A stretch of 64,000 nucleotides of DNA, taken from Halohasta salina. Lineage in GTDB: Archaea > Halobacteriota > Halobacteria > Halobacteriales > Haloferacaceae. The stretch is taken from NCBI RefSeq assembly GCF_024178165.1, contig NZ_JAMZIE010000001.1, positions 310,001 to 374,000 on the forward strand, in the 5' to 3' direction. The position numbers were made by a program, and so were the translations under genes. The notes below the pieces were generated by a model. The model was not told the DNA's origin and ran no database searches. It saw only the letters and a list, made by a program, of their open reading frames with translations. Of this stretch, positions 17,969 to 27,012 are shown in pieces (positions within the stretch are counted from its first letter, which is position 1; each line of letters begins with the position of its first letter).

Positions 17969-18676
17969 ATGTCAGAATCGGCTCCGGGGACCCCCGACCA
18001 CGACGAGCTGCAGGCGCTGAAGGCCGTCGCGCTCGACGGCGGGCTCAACGGTCCCGTCAAGGTCTCGTGTGCCAGCCTCGCGGGACGGCTGGAGGCATCG
18101 AACCAGACGGCCTCCCGTCGGCTCCAGCGGCTCGAAGCCGGCGGGCTGGTCGACCGGGACATCGTCTCGGACGGCCAGTGGGTGTCGGTCACCGACGACG
18201 GCGAACGGGCCCTCCGGTCGGAGTACGCCGACTACCGCCGCCTGTTCGAGGAGGAAACCGGGCTGACGCTGTCGGGCACGATCACGACCGGGATGGGCGA
18301 GGGTCGCCACTACATCTCGCTGCCCGGCTACGAACGTCAGTTCGAGTCCAAACTCGGGTATGGGCCGTTTCCGGGCACGCTCAATGTCGACCTCGACGAG
18401 GCCAGCGTTCGGTCCCGCCCCGAACTCTCGGCGCAGGCGTCGGTCCCCATCGACAGCTGGGAGGACGGCGACCGCACGTTCGGCGCGGCGACCTGTTATC
18501 CGGCCCGCCTCGAAGCTGACGGGCGGAGCTACGAGCCGACCCACGTGATCGTCCCCGACCGGACCCACCACGACGAGGCGAGTCTCGAACTCATCGCGCC
18601 AGAAAAGCTCCGCGATGCCCTCGATCTCGCGGACGGCGATACGGTGTCGATCCACTTCGCGGAGGACTCGGCGTGA
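17969..18676 (+). CDS. rbkR: CTP-dependent riboflavin kinase with N-terminal HTH regulator domain
   Basis: 235 aa from the ATG at 17969. Residues about 10-90 form a MarR/winged-helix DNA-binding domain ([26 protein letters not shown]). Residues about 100-230 are the archaeal CTP-dependent riboflavin kinase domain (DUF120), with [18 protein letters not shown] and GTLNVDL. The kinase converts riboflavin to FMN, and such HTH fusions are known as RbkR, a riboflavin-pathway regulator in archaea. Its GTGA overlap with ribB supports one riboflavin operon. The start was chosen from family length and the TATA-like element 25-30 nt upstream. Confidence 0.9.
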   Translation: MSESAPGTPDHDELQALKAVALDGGLNGPVKVSCASLAGRLEASNQTASRRLQRLEAGGLVDRDIVSDGQWVSVTDDGERALRSEYADYRRLFEEETGLTLSGTITTGMGEGRHYISLPGYERQFESKLGYGPFPGTLNVDLDEASVRSRPELSAQASVPIDSWEDGDRTFGAATCYPARLEADGRSYEPTHVIVPDRTHHDEASLELIAPEKLRDALDLADGDTVSIHFAEDSA

Positions 18677-19359
18677 CCCAGTCGACCGAGAGCGAGGCCG
18701 CCGTCGAGGCCGCCGTCGACGCCTTCGCCGACGGCCAGCCGGTGTTGATCCACGACTTCGCCGACCGCGAGGGCGAGACCGACATCGTCTACCCCGCGAC
18801 CGCGGTCGACGCCGATGCGGTCGCCCGACTGCGGAACGATGCCGGGGGGTTGATCTGCGTGGCCCTCTCGGATCCGGTCAGCGAGACGTTCGGGCTCCCC
18901 TTCCTGCAGGAGTTGGTCGACCACCCTGCCGCAGCCGACCACGAACTCGCCTACGACGACCGGTCGTCGTTTTCCCTGACGGTCAACCACCGCGAGACGT
19001 TCACGGGAATCACCGACGAGGATCGCGCGCTGACGATCTCCGAACTCGGGGGTGCGGCGGCCGCCGTCGAATCGGGGTACGACGAGGCCGACTTCGCCGA
19101 CGACTTTCGGACGCCGGGTCACGTCCACCTGCTGCGGGCTGCCCCCAACGGGCTGGTCGACCGGACGGGCCACACCGAACTCGGGATCGCCCTCGCCGAG
19201 GCGGCGGGCCAGCCGCCGGCGGTCGTCGTCTGTGAGATGCTCGACGACGAAACCGGCCGCGCGCGCTCGCCGGTCGACGCCGAAACCTACGCCGACCGCC
19301 ACGGCCTCGTATACGTCGAAGGTGAAGCGCTGCTGTCGGCGCTCGGCGACGGATCCTAA
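18673..19359 (+). CDS. ribB: 3,4-dihydroxy-2-butanone 4-phosphate synthase
   Basis: 228-aa RibB that converts ribulose 5-phosphate to 3,4-dihydroxy-2-butanone 4-phosphate plus formate for riboflavin synthesis. The acidic active-site loop [12 protein letters not shown] is at about residues 30-42, and the [12 protein letters not shown] and [13 protein letters not shown] segments carry the conserved His and Glu residues. The GTG start overlaps the stop of the riboflavin kinase by GTGA, so translation is coupled. Confidence 0.95.
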   Translation: MTQSTESEAAVEAAVDAFADGQPVLIHDFADREGETDIVYPATAVDADAVARLRNDAGGLICVALSDPVSETFGLPFLQELVDHPAAADHELAYDDRSSFSLTVNHRETFTGITDEDRALTISELGGAAAAVESGYDEADFADDFRTPGHVHLLRAAPNGLVDRTGHTELGIALAEAAGQPPAVVVCEMLDDETGRARSPVDAETYADRHGLVYVEGEALLSALGDGS

Positions 19360-19408
19360 CGATTCTTGCAAACTGTTAAGAACTGGTAGGCGAAGGTTTT
19401 GGGTACCA

Positions 19409-20353
19409 ATGGCATCATTCGACGAGATGCGCGAAGCGGGCGACATCGAGACGATCTGGCAGAACGGGGAGTTCGTCGACTGGGACGAGGCGACGACCCA
19501 CGTGTTGACCCACGGGCTGCATTACGGCACCGGGATCTTCGAGGGGGCTCGCGCCTACGACACCGAAAACGGCACCGCGGTCTTCCGGTGGGAGGAACAC
19601 CTCGACCGGTTTTACGCGTCGGGCAAACCCTACGAGATGGAGATCCCCTTCAGTAGAGAGGAGCTAACCGAGGCGACGCTCGAACTACTGCGCCGACAGG
19701 ACCTCCAGAGCGCCTACATTCGACCGATCGCCTACTTCGGCTACAACAGCCTCGGGGTGAGTCCGGAGGGCTGTCCGACCGACGTCGCCATCGCCGCCTG
19801 GCCGTGGGGGGCCTATCTCGGCGAGGACGCACTGAAAAACGGGATCGACGTGATGGTCTCGTCGTGGCGCAAACACTCCTCCAGCCAGATCCCGACCAAC
19901 GCCAAGACGACCGGGCTCTACGTCAACAGCCTGCTGGCCGGCGAGGAGGCCCGCCGCAACGGCTACGCCGAAGCCATCGTGCTCAACAAGGAGGGGCAGG
20001 TCGCCGAAGGCCCCGGCGAGAACCTCTTTCTCGTCCGTGACGGCGAGATCTACACCCCGGCGCTCTCCCAGAGCATCCTCGACGGTATCACCCGCGACAC
20101 CGTGATCACGCTGGCCCGCGAGATGGGCTACACCGTCCACGATCAGGCGACGATCAGCCGCGGCGAACTCCACACCGCCGACGAGTTGTTCTTCACCGGC
20201 TCGGCCGCCGAGGTCACCCCGATCCGGCAGGTCGACAACGTCCAGATCGCCGACGGAAGTCGCGGTTCCGTCACCGAGGACCTCCAGTCGGCGTTCTTCG
20301 ATCTGGTCGAACGGGAAACCGACGCCCACGACGACTGGTTCACCTACGTCTGA
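19409..20353 (+). CDS. ilvE: Branched-chain amino acid aminotransferase
   Basis: Class IV PLP aminotransferase (314 aa) for valine, leucine and isoleucine. Key segments are HGLHYGTGIFEGARAY, the PLP lysine in TNAKTTGLYVNS, EGPGENLFLV, and the phosphate-binding FFTGSAAEVTPI. Start choice: ATG at 19409 gives the normal family length; the open frame further upstream overlaps ribB and is rejected. A TATA-like AGGTTTTGGG lies just upstream. Its 3' end overlaps the next, convergent gene by 14 bp. Confidence 0.95.
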   Translation: MASFDEMREAGDIETIWQNGEFVDWDEATTHVLTHGLHYGTGIFEGARAYDTENGTAVFRWEEHLDRFYASGKPYEMEIPFSREELTEATLELLRRQDLQSAYIRPIAYFGYNSLGVSPEGCPTDVAIAAWPWGAYLGEDALKNGIDVMVSSWRKHSSSQIPTNAKTTGLYVNSLLAGEEARRNGYAEAIVLNKEGQVAEGPGENLFLVRDGEIYTPALSQSILDGITRDTVITLAREMGYTVHDQATISRGELHTADELFFTGSAAEVTPIRQVDNVQIADGSRGSVTEDLQSAFFDLVERETDAHDDWFTYV

Positions 20354-20858
20354 GCGGTCCCGCCGAGGAGTCGACGGTGTGGCTGTCCGTATCCGAGCCA
20401 TCCGAATCGCTGTCTCCATCGGCACCGTCCGAGTCGCTGTCCCCATCACCAGTATCCGAGTCACTGTCTCCATCAGTGCCGTCCGAATCGCTATCCCCAT
20501 CATCAGTATCCGAATCGCTGTCGGTATCACCGTCTTTCCGGGCGCGTTCCAAGCCACGCGTGGGGCCGGTTTCTGGTACGTCGTCACTCCCGCGTTGTGG
20601 GTCGGTCGACGCAGTGTCCGACCCCGTTCCGATGTCGACGTCGAGAACGTACAGCACGACCGGGGGACAGACGTACGCGGCGATCGCGACGCCGGCGAAC
20701 AGTGGATCGATGAAGACGAGCAGGCCGAAAATAGTGAGGGCGGCCGCCGACGCGGCATGGATCGCCGAGTGGGTGTATCCTCGGTAATACGCCCACAGTC
20801 CGGACACCCACTGTCTCGTCGTCGAGACCGCCCCTGTTTCGGTGGTACTACCTCCCAT
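20340..20858 (-). CDS. Small membrane protein with Ser-Asp repeat tail
   Basis: 172 aa from the ATG at 20858. After a short hydrophilic N-terminus there are two hydrophobic segments (about residues 28-75). The C-terminal half is extremely acidic, including five 9-residue repeats of the form DSDSDxxDG just before the end, and finishes with a short basic RRR. No known domain recognised. The two-TM part resembles small haloarchaeal membrane proteins of unknown function. Its 3' end overlaps ilvE on the opposite strand. Confidence 0.65.
   Translation of the reverse strand: MGGSTTETGAVSTTRQWVSGLWAYYRGYTHSAIHAASAAALTIFGLLVFIDPLFAGVAIAAYVCPPVVLYVLDVDIGTGSDTASTDPQRGSDDVPETGPTRGLERARKDGDTDSDSDTDDGDSDSDGTDGDSDSDTGDGDSDSDGADGDSDSDGSDTDSHTVDSSAGPLRRR
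20388..20522 (-). repeat. Five 27-bp repeats encoding DSDSDxxDG
   Basis: Five in-frame 9-codon units in the tail of the 20340-20858 gene. The first five residues (DSDSD) are invariant; positions 6-8 vary (TDD, GTD, TGD, GAD, GSD). Copy number could vary between strains by slippage. Confidence 0.85.
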
Positions 20859-21146
20859 ACTCGTCCGACGACAGCAACGAGCAAGAACCCTCAACTCACA
20901 GGTTGTGATACGTCCCGGTCTCTTGTTCGGGTGGACCGCCGGCACAGTCGACTAACGTGGGACTACCGTGCCGTGTAGGCACTGCCTACTAGCCGAATTG
21001 GCGGTCTCAGATATGCTCCGACCGGTTTCACTCGAACCGCTTACGACGGCTCCAACACTGAACCTGACCAGTAGGATGTCTTTAACAGCTACACAGACTG
21101 TCTTATAGAATTCATAACAAAGAAGATATCCTTCTCGTGGCCTTCC
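20859..21146. other. Divergent intergenic region with a GTAGGC-N3-GCCTAC palindrome
   Basis: No gene seen. It contains the perfect palindrome GTAGGC-ACT-GCCTAC at 20975-20989. Further right are AT-rich stretches TCTTATAGAA (21101-21110) and TTCATAAC (21111-21118), which are plausible promoter elements for the zinc-ribbon gene at 21147. Confidence 0.5.
20975..20989. repeat. GTAGGC-ACT-GCCTAC palindrome
   Basis: Perfect arms; the fifth position of each arm has changed together (T-A to G-C) relative to the other copies. Confidence 0.8.
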
Positions 21147-21341
21147 ATGGACGTTCTCCATACCCAGACAACGGCCGAATCGCATCAGTCCCAGCAGCGA
21201 ACGTGTGAGAACTGCGGCGAGTACGTCACCAAACAGTTCGTCCGGGTCTTCGGCGCGAACGACGGTTCGGTCTACGGCTGCATGAACTGCCTGACCGGGC
21301 GTGATCTCCGGGAGGGGGCCGGCACCCAACCCTCCGACTGA
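21147..21341 (+). CDS. Small zinc-ribbon protein
   Basis: 64 aa with two CxxC pairs: CENC at about residues 20-23 and CMNC at about 45-48, which should bind one zinc ion. The spacing and the segment VTKQFVRVFGAND resemble a widespread haloarchaeal single-zinc-ribbon family (I believe DUF7563) of unknown function. A TATA-like TTCATAAC lies about 30 nt upstream. It is convergent with the DUF502 gene nine bases downstream. Confidence 0.8.
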   Translation: MDVLHTQTTAESHQSQQRTCENCGEYVTKQFVRVFGANDGSVYGCMNCLTGRDLREGAGTQPSD

Positions 21342-21349
21342 CCTCGTGG

Positions 21350-22039
21350 TCAGTCGTCGACCGTAGTCGGATCGCTCCCCGAGGAGTCGGCGTTCGTCGT
21401 CACCGTCGCCTCGCCGTCGTCGGCCGCCGGATTGGGCTCTTCCTCGACCGGGATCTGGTGGGCCGACTCGGCGAAGCCGGCGCTCAGCACGCGAGTCAGT
21501 GCCTCTTCGACCTTCTCGCCGGTGTCCTCGACACGCTCGGGGTCGACCTCCATGACGAAGCCGGTCGTGATGTTTGGTGCGGTCGGCATGAACAGCACGA
21601 CCCGGCCGTCCTGAGTCCGTTTGCCGGTTTTGAACGCGGTCATCCGGACCCCGTTCCAGATTTCGAGCCGGACGGGTTGTTGGAGATCGTCGGTTCCCGA
21701 GAGAGCGGTTTCGACCGCCAGCTTCGAGGCGTTGTAGACGACCCGGAGCCCCGGCACCCGGTTGATCGTGTCGTCGATCGTCGCCTCGAACACGCGGCCA
21801 GCAGTAGTCCGCATCAGGTAGCCGACTGCCAAAATCAGCGTGATGATGAGCGCGAGCGCGACGAGGATCCGCGTGAGAGGAACGAGCTCACCAGGGACGC
21901 CCAGTTCGGCGAAGTCGAGTTCGTCGATCAGCGGCAGGCCGATAATCCGGACGTACAGCCAGTTGACGACGAAAAGAAGGATCCCGAGTGGGAGCAGCAC
22001 GATCAGCCCACTGGCGATGTCGCGTTTCCACGTAGACAT
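21350..22039 (-). CDS. DUF502 family membrane protein
   Basis: 229 aa. Two transmembrane helices (about residues 10-30 and 58-80) are followed by a soluble domain of about 100 residues with the family segments NRVPGLRVVYNASK and VVLFMPTAPNITTGF, then an acidic low-complexity tail. DUF502 proteins are widespread in bacteria, plants (LCV-like) and archaea without a firmly assigned role. No operon partner: serA lies on the same strand 62 bp upstream. Confidence 0.88.
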   Translation of the reverse strand: MSTWKRDIASGLIVLLPLGILLFVVNWLYVRIIGLPLIDELDFAELGVPGELVPLTRILVALALIITLILAVGYLMRTTAGRVFEATIDDTINRVPGLRVVYNASKLAVETALSGTDDLQQPVRLEIWNGVRMTAFKTGKRTQDGRVVLFMPTAPNITTGFVMEVDPERVEDTGEKVEEALTRVLSAGFAESAHQIPVEEEPNPAADDGEATVTTNADSSGSDPTTVDD

Positions 22040-22101
22040 TCAGCAGACTCTCGGTTCCCGAGACCCTTATACATTGGACACTACGACCCCGGGGGCGGCC
22101 G

Positions 22102-23688
22102 CTACTGTCCGTCGAGGGTGATCGTCTTGAGTTCGATGATCCGGTCGTCGGCCAGCAGCTCTTCGAGCACCTCGTCGGGCACGTCGACGTCCAGATTGTA
22201 GACGGTCAGTGCCTCGCCGCCGATGGTTTCGCGGGCGTTGAACATCCCCGCGATGTTGACGTCGTTCTCACCGAGCACCGAGCCGATCAGGCCGATGACA
22301 CCGGGTTTGTCCTGGTTCCGGGCGACGAGCATGTGGCCGTACGGGATGGCGTCGACGCGGTAGCCGTCGATGCGGACGATCCGCGGATCGTCACCCGCAA
22401 AGAGGGTTCCCGAGACGGTCAGCGACTCGTCGCCGTCTTCGACTTTGACGGTAACGAGGCTCTGGAAGTCCTCGGTCTGCCGGGTCTTCGACTCGGTGAC
22501 CTCGATGCCGCGCTCCTCGGCGAGTCGGGGGGCGTTGACCGCGTTGACCTGCCATTCGAGGGGTTCGAAGACGCCCTTGAGCGCGCTTGCGGTGACGAGG
22601 TCGACGTCCTCTTCGGCGATATCGCCCTCGTAGTGGACCTCGACCGAGGAGATGCGCTCGCCCAGCAGTTGGGCGGCGATCTTGCCGGCGGTCTCGCTCA
22701 GCCCGAGGTAGGGTTCGATCCGCGGGAAGGCGGTCTCGTCGACCGACGGCGCGTTGAGCGCGTTGAGCACCGGCTGGTCGTTGAGTGCGGCGACCACTTG
22801 GTCGGCGGTGTCGACGGCGACGTTCTCTTGGGCGGCCTCCGTCGAGGCTCCGAGGTGGGGGGTGACGACGATCTCGTCGACGTCGAGCAGCGGCGAGTCC
22901 TCGCTGACCGGTTCCTCGGCGAAGACGTCGAGGGCGGCTCCGGCCATCGGGCCGTTTTCGACGGCGTCGGCGAGGGCGGCCTCGTCGACGATGCCACCGC
23001 GGGCACAGTTGATGAGGAAGCCGTCCTCGAGCAGGGCGAGTTCCTCTTCGGCGATCATGTTCTCGGTCTCGGGCAACAGCGGCGTGTGGATCGTCACGAA
23101 GTCCGCGGCTTCGAGACAGTCCTCGAGGTCGTCGACGAGTTCCGCGCCGAACTGTGCGGCCCGCTCCTCGGAGATGTAGGGATCGAAGACGACCAGCTCC
23201 ATCCCGAGGCTATCGAGGCGTTTGGCGACCTCTTGGCCGACGCGGCCCAGCCCGACGATACCGAGGGTCTTGTTGTTGACCTCGTAGCCGAGGTAGTCCG
23301 ATTTGGCCCACTCGCCGTCGGTGAGGCGGGTGTGGGCCTGTGGGATCCAGCGGGCGGCCGCAAAGGCCATCGCGACCGTGTGTTCGGCGGCCGCGCGGAC
23401 GTTGCCCTCGGGTGCGTTGGCGACGATCACGCCGTGGTCGGTGGCGGCCTCGATGTCGATGTTGTCGACGCCGATGCCGGCCCGGCCGACGATGACGAGA
23501 TCCTCGGCGGCCTCGAAGACCGCCTCGTTGACGTCGGTGCCCGAGCGGACGATCAACGCGTTGGCGTCGGCGACCGCAGTAAGTAGTTCCTCGCCTTCTG
23601 CTTCGTAGTTCGTCTCGACCTCGTAGCCTGCTTCACGCAGCCGATCGAGGCCCGCATCGTCGATCGGGTCCGTGACGAGTACCTTCAT
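22102..23688 (-). CDS. serA: D-3-phosphoglycerate dehydrogenase
   Basis: First enzyme of serine biosynthesis (528 aa), oxidising 3-phosphoglycerate to phosphohydroxypyruvate with NAD. The domain order is substrate- and NAD-binding D-2-hydroxyacid dehydrogenase (GxGxxG segment GIVGLGRVGQEVAKRL; INCARGGIVDEAAL; catalytic His in VTPHLGAS), the intervening domain, and a C-terminal ACT domain that usually senses serine. The start at 23688 (MKVLVTDPIDDAG) is preferred over an upstream Met that would add 13 atypical residues. A TATA-like CGCTTAATCG lies about 25-30 nt upstream. serB lies about 2 kb away, beyond the photolyase gene. Confidence 0.96.
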   Translation of the reverse strand: MKVLVTDPIDDAGLDRLREAGYEVETNYEAEGEELLTAVADANALIVRSGTDVNEAVFEAAEDLVIVGRAGIGVDNIDIEAATDHGVIVANAPEGNVRAAAEHTVAMAFAAARWIPQAHTRLTDGEWAKSDYLGYEVNNKTLGIVGLGRVGQEVAKRLDSLGMELVVFDPYISEERAAQFGAELVDDLEDCLEAADFVTIHTPLLPETENMIAEEELALLEDGFLINCARGGIVDEAALADAVENGPMAGAALDVFAEEPVSEDSPLLDVDEIVVTPHLGASTEAAQENVAVDTADQVVAALNDQPVLNALNAPSVDETAFPRIEPYLGLSETAGKIAAQLLGERISSVEVHYEGDIAEEDVDLVTASALKGVFEPLEWQVNAVNAPRLAEERGIEVTESKTRQTEDFQSLVTVKVEDGDESLTVSGTLFAGDDPRIVRIDGYRVDAIPYGHMLVARNQDKPGVIGLIGSVLGENDVNIAGMFNARETIGGEALTVYNLDVDVPDEVLEELLADDRIIELKTITLDGQ

Positions 23689-23839
23689 ATCCGTAGGATT
23701 TCTCGGCGGTCGATTAAGCGTTTCCACATCGGCCTACTATCCATCGTGACGTATTCCCACACCTGCTGTCGGATACAAACTGCCGACAAGTATCCATATC
23801 GGCGCATGTATTCGATATTTGAATCAGCTACCCCGGTCG

Positions 23840-25426
23840 CTACTCATCCGTTCCGAACGCTGACAGCGACGACTGGGAGGTCGACTCGGTATCGTCGGTC
23901 GTGTTATGGCCGTCGGCACCGGTCTCCCTCCGGCGTCGACCACGGCGCGACAGCGAGGCCCGCCGGGCCACTTCGGGGTCCGCAAGCGCCTGCTCGGCTG
24001 CCGGTTTGATCGCATCCAACTCCTCGAGGATCCGCTCGCGGGCGGCCTCGTACTCGACGATCGGATACGGGTAGTCATCGCCGATGTCGACGCCGCAGTC
24101 GGCCTGAACGTGGAGGGGTGTCTTTTCGGGCTGGTCGAGATGCTCGTCGGGCAAGTCAGCGAGTTCGGGCACCCACCCGCGGATGAACTCGCCGTCGGGA
24201 TCGTTGTCCCGGACCTGTTTGCGGGGATTGTAGATGCGCAGCATGTTGACACCGACCGTGCCCGCCTGCGTCTGAAACTGCGTGTAATTGATCGCGGGGT
24301 CGGCGTCGATCAGGTGGTAGTAGAACCAGTCAGCGCCGGGTTTCCACGGTTGTTGCAGGAGGTCACAGAGGAACGACGCACACATCGCCCGCATCCGGAA
24401 GTTCAGCCAGCCCGTGGCGGCCAGACATCGCATCGAGGCGTCGACCATCGGGTACCCCGTCCGGCCTTCCTTCCACGCGTCGACCAGTTCGGGATCGTGG
24501 CTGTCGGCGTGAAACCCCTCCATTGCGGGGTTAACTGCTTGGTCCATCCAACCGGGCCAGTCTTCGAGTTTCTGGTTGTAGTGGCGGTTCCAGTAGAGCC
24601 GCGAAACGAACATTTCCTTGCCACGGCCCGCAGCGTTGGCGTCGACGTACTGGTAGACCTCCCGGACCGAGAGACAGCCGAAACGGAGGTAGGGAGAGAG
24701 GCGGCTCGTGCCCGACCGGGCGTCGACCGGCGCGGAGATGTTGCCCGGATAGCTCCCGATGGCGTCAGTGAACAGTCGGAGGCGCTCGCGGGCGGCCTCG
24801 GTGCCGCCCGGCGGGACGTCGGTTTTGGTCGGCGAGATGTCGTAGGTCGACTCGATTCGGTCGATGGTGATCGGGGTGTCGACTGCGGCCAGCGAGACGG
24901 CTTCGGGGTCCCACGCGTACTGGTCGTCGGTGAACCACTCCTCGACAGCGTCGCTCCAGCCATCGCGGGGATTCTCGTTGCGGACCAGGCCGTCGCCGTC
25001 GACGAAAGTCACGTCGCAGTCGGCCGCCGCGGCGTTGTCGCGCTGCCAGCCGTACCGGCCGGTCGGGTCGGCGGTGGCGACGATCTCCCAGCCTGCCGCC
25101 CGGAAGCGTGAGAGGATTTCGAGGGGGTCGCCATGAGCATAGCTGAGTCGGCTGCCGTGCTGCTGGTATTGGCCGTCGAGGTCGACCAGCGATTCGTGGA
25201 GGAATCGGATGCGGGCGTCGCAGGCCAGCCCGTCGTCGCCGTAGAATTGGGGGTCGAAGACGAACAACGGCAAGAGGGTGTCGTACTCGCGGGCCGCGTA
25301 CGTCAGAGCGGGGTGGTCCCGCGTCCGGAGGTGTCGACGGTGCCAGACCACACAGCCGTTGGTGGCTTCGGAAATCGCCTCGGGCGTGGGTATGGTGTCG
25401 GCCGACCCTTCGCCATCCGTACTCAT
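23840..25426 (-). CDS. phr: Deoxyribodipyrimidine photolyase/cryptochrome family protein
   Basis: 528-aa flavoprotein that repairs UV pyrimidine dimers using blue light. The N-terminal alpha/beta antenna domain starts CVVWHRRHLRTRDHPAL. The FAD domain contains GRTGYPMVDASMRCL, TGWLNFRMRAMCASF and DADPAINYTQFQTQAGT. The last motif differs from the common class I form, so the subclass (one of several haloarchaeal phr types) is uncertain. The start MSTDGEG at 25426 is preferred to an upstream Met inside the inverted repeat. The C-terminus (SQSSLSAFGTDE) carries a PCNA-box-like sequence. Confidence 0.88.
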   Translation of the reverse strand: MSTDGEGSADTIPTPEAISEATNGCVVWHRRHLRTRDHPALTYAAREYDTLLPLFVFDPQFYGDDGLACDARIRFLHESLVDLDGQYQQHGSRLSYAHGDPLEILSRFRAAGWEIVATADPTGRYGWQRDNAAAADCDVTFVDGDGLVRNENPRDGWSDAVEEWFTDDQYAWDPEAVSLAAVDTPITIDRIESTYDISPTKTDVPPGGTEAARERLRLFTDAIGSYPGNISAPVDARSGTSRLSPYLRFGCLSVREVYQYVDANAAGRGKEMFVSRLYWNRHYNQKLEDWPGWMDQAVNPAMEGFHADSHDPELVDAWKEGRTGYPMVDASMRCLAATGWLNFRMRAMCASFLCDLLQQPWKPGADWFYYHLIDADPAINYTQFQTQAGTVGVNMLRIYNPRKQVRDNDPDGEFIRGWVPELADLPDEHLDQPEKTPLHVQADCGVDIGDDYPYPIVEYEAARERILEELDAIKPAAEQALADPEVARRASLSRRGRRRRETGADGHNTTDDTESTSQSSLSAFGTDE

Positions 25427-25496
25427 CAGTTGGCGTGAATTGGAGGTCGACTGTGTTAACGATGTGGTCGACCGCCCAACGAACTGGATTCCTGGT

Positions 25497-25602
25497 GGAC
25501 TGAAAGGGCGAGATGCTCTCAATGAACCCCGGCGACGCAAGCACCGCAACGAAGTGAGGAGCGCAGCGAGCCGCGGGAGTTGAGAGCATCGAGGGCTTTC
25601 TA
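25497..25602 (+). repeat. 106-bp inverted repeat, copy A
   Basis: Matches copy B (27013-27118) in inverted orientation over 106 bp with seven differences. Within the copy, GATGCTCTCAA (25512-25522) and TTGAGAGCATC (25580-25590) form a perfect 11-bp stem around a GC-rich core. It lies in the 273-bp gap between photolyase and serB, whose remaining sequence holds the serB promoter (TTTTTCATAG at 25669-25678, about 27 nt before the ATG). Confidence 0.9.
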
Positions 25603-25699
25603 TACCTACTATTCTCCTTCAACTACTCCCCCAAACACGACTCATAAACCAACGACTGAAACAGGGCGTTTTTCATAGCCTGCGCAAAAAGAGCCTCCA

Positions 25700-26353
25700 A
25701 TGAGCCTCATTGCGTTCGATTTCGACGGCACGCTGTCGGATTCGGAGATGACCGTGCTGCTCGGCGAGAAACTCGGCGTCGACGACGAGATGGCCGAGAT
25801 CACCGAGCGGGCGATGAACAACGAACTCAGCTACGCCGAGAGCCTCCGCAGTAGAGCCGACCTCATCACGGGTCTCTCTGAAGAGGATGCCGAGGACGCC
25901 TACAGCCAAGTGGAACTCCGACCTGACGCAGCCGCCCTCATCGACCGCCTGCGCGAGGCGGGCCACACGGTCGCCATCTTCACCGGCGGGTTCGAACGCG
26001 GCGTCCAGCGCGCCCTTGAGGCCGACGACACCGCAGTCGACATGATCGTTTCGAACCGCCTCCCAATCGAAGACGGCGAACTCACCGGCGAGGTCGAAGG
26101 CCCACTGATCGAGGGGACGAAAGACGACCAGCTTGAGGAACTGGCGGGCGAACTCGGCGTCGACATGGCCGACACCATCGCGGTCGGCGATGGCGCGAAC
26201 GACCTGCCGATGTTGGAGGTCGCGGGGCTGGCGGTCGGCTTCGAGCCGAAACCGGCCGTCGAGCCGTCATGTGACGAGGTCGTCTCGACGATGGCCGATC
26301 TCGGCACGCTGCTGGAGTCGCGTGGCATGCTGGCGGCGGCGGTCGACGACTGA
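25700..26353 (+). CDS. serB: Phosphoserine phosphatase
   Basis: HAD subfamily IB phosphatase (217 aa) completing serine biosynthesis. Nucleophile motif FDFDGTLSDSE at residues 6-16, serine of motif II in IFTGGFERGV, and the C-terminal VGDGANDLPML. It is a short archaeal form without a regulatory domain. The ATG at 25700 is supported by a TATA-like element about 27 nt upstream. serA on the other side of the photolyase gene completes most of the pathway. Both lie next to inverted-repeat copy A. Confidence 0.92.
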   Translation: MSLIAFDFDGTLSDSEMTVLLGEKLGVDDEMAEITERAMNNELSYAESLRSRADLITGLSEEDAEDAYSQVELRPDAAALIDRLREAGHTVAIFTGGFERGVQRALEADDTAVDMIVSNRLPIEDGELTGEVEGPLIEGTKDDQLEELAGELGVDMADTIAVGDGANDLPMLEVAGLAVGFEPKPAVEPSCDEVVSTMADLGTLLESRGMLAAAVDD

Positions 26354-26564
26354 ATCCGAACCCCTCTGTTTCGTCTGCGCGATCCATTCGCTTTTTCTGA
26401 GTAGTTCGTGAGAGGCGGGTTTAGTGGTGTTTGGGGCAGTCTATGGGGGTTTCCGGTTTGTGGTGGGGGTTTGGATATGGGGCAAATATTGCAGTCGAAG
26501 TCGACCACTGTGTGTCAATGGTACTCTTTCGTTTAGTTGGGATTTTAGAACAATAGTGTTAATA

Positions 26565-26981
26565 ATGTATCAAAATTATAAATCGCTACTGCACATTATG
26601 ATCTATATGATTGTTGAGAGCCTACTACCCTTGGTTGCTGCAATTTTAGGAGCACTCTGTCACGAATACGGCCATTGGTTGCTCGGTAGAATTTTCGGTG
26701 GTGATGCTTATTTTGACCAATATAAGCACTTCATGCCATCGAGGACTGCTTTTCACTCACCGAAAAACCTCTCTGAATCTCAAGTTCGATTGATCGGTGG
26801 TTGGCCCTACATTTTTGTCCCGATTGCTGTGTATGGACTTTGGGAACAACACCTACTCATCGCCATATTTGGGCTTGCTGCTGTAGCCATAATTAGCCCG
26901 TCTGATCTGCTTGCTGCTTGGCACCCTCAACAATGGATCAAATTGGCTTCTGGTGAAACAGTAAGCGGAAATGACTTCTAA
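26565..26981 (+). CDS. AT-rich membrane protein with HExxH zinc-peptidase motif
   Basis: 138 aa from ATG 26565 (26598 is an alternative giving 127 aa). The first hydrophobic helix runs straight into HEYGHWLLG, an HExxH metal-binding motif placed as in membrane-embedded M50/site-2-type proteases. Two further hydrophobic segments follow (about residues 85-100 and 105-125), and an Asp in ISPSDLLAA could be the third ligand. Its size is close to small zincin families such as DUF3267. Codon use is AT-rich, unlike all neighbours, indicating horizontal transfer. Function unknown: protease activity is inferred only from the motif. Confidence 0.6.
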   Translation: MYQNYKSLLHIMIYMIVESLLPLVAAILGALCHEYGHWLLGRIFGGDAYFDQYKHFMPSRTAFHSPKNLSESQVRLIGGWPYIFVPIAVYGLWEQHLLIAIFGLAAVAIISPSDLLAAWHPQQWIKLASGETVSGNDF

Positions 26982-27012
26982 TTAGCATTTAAGTGCTCTA
27001 CTGAAACACGTG

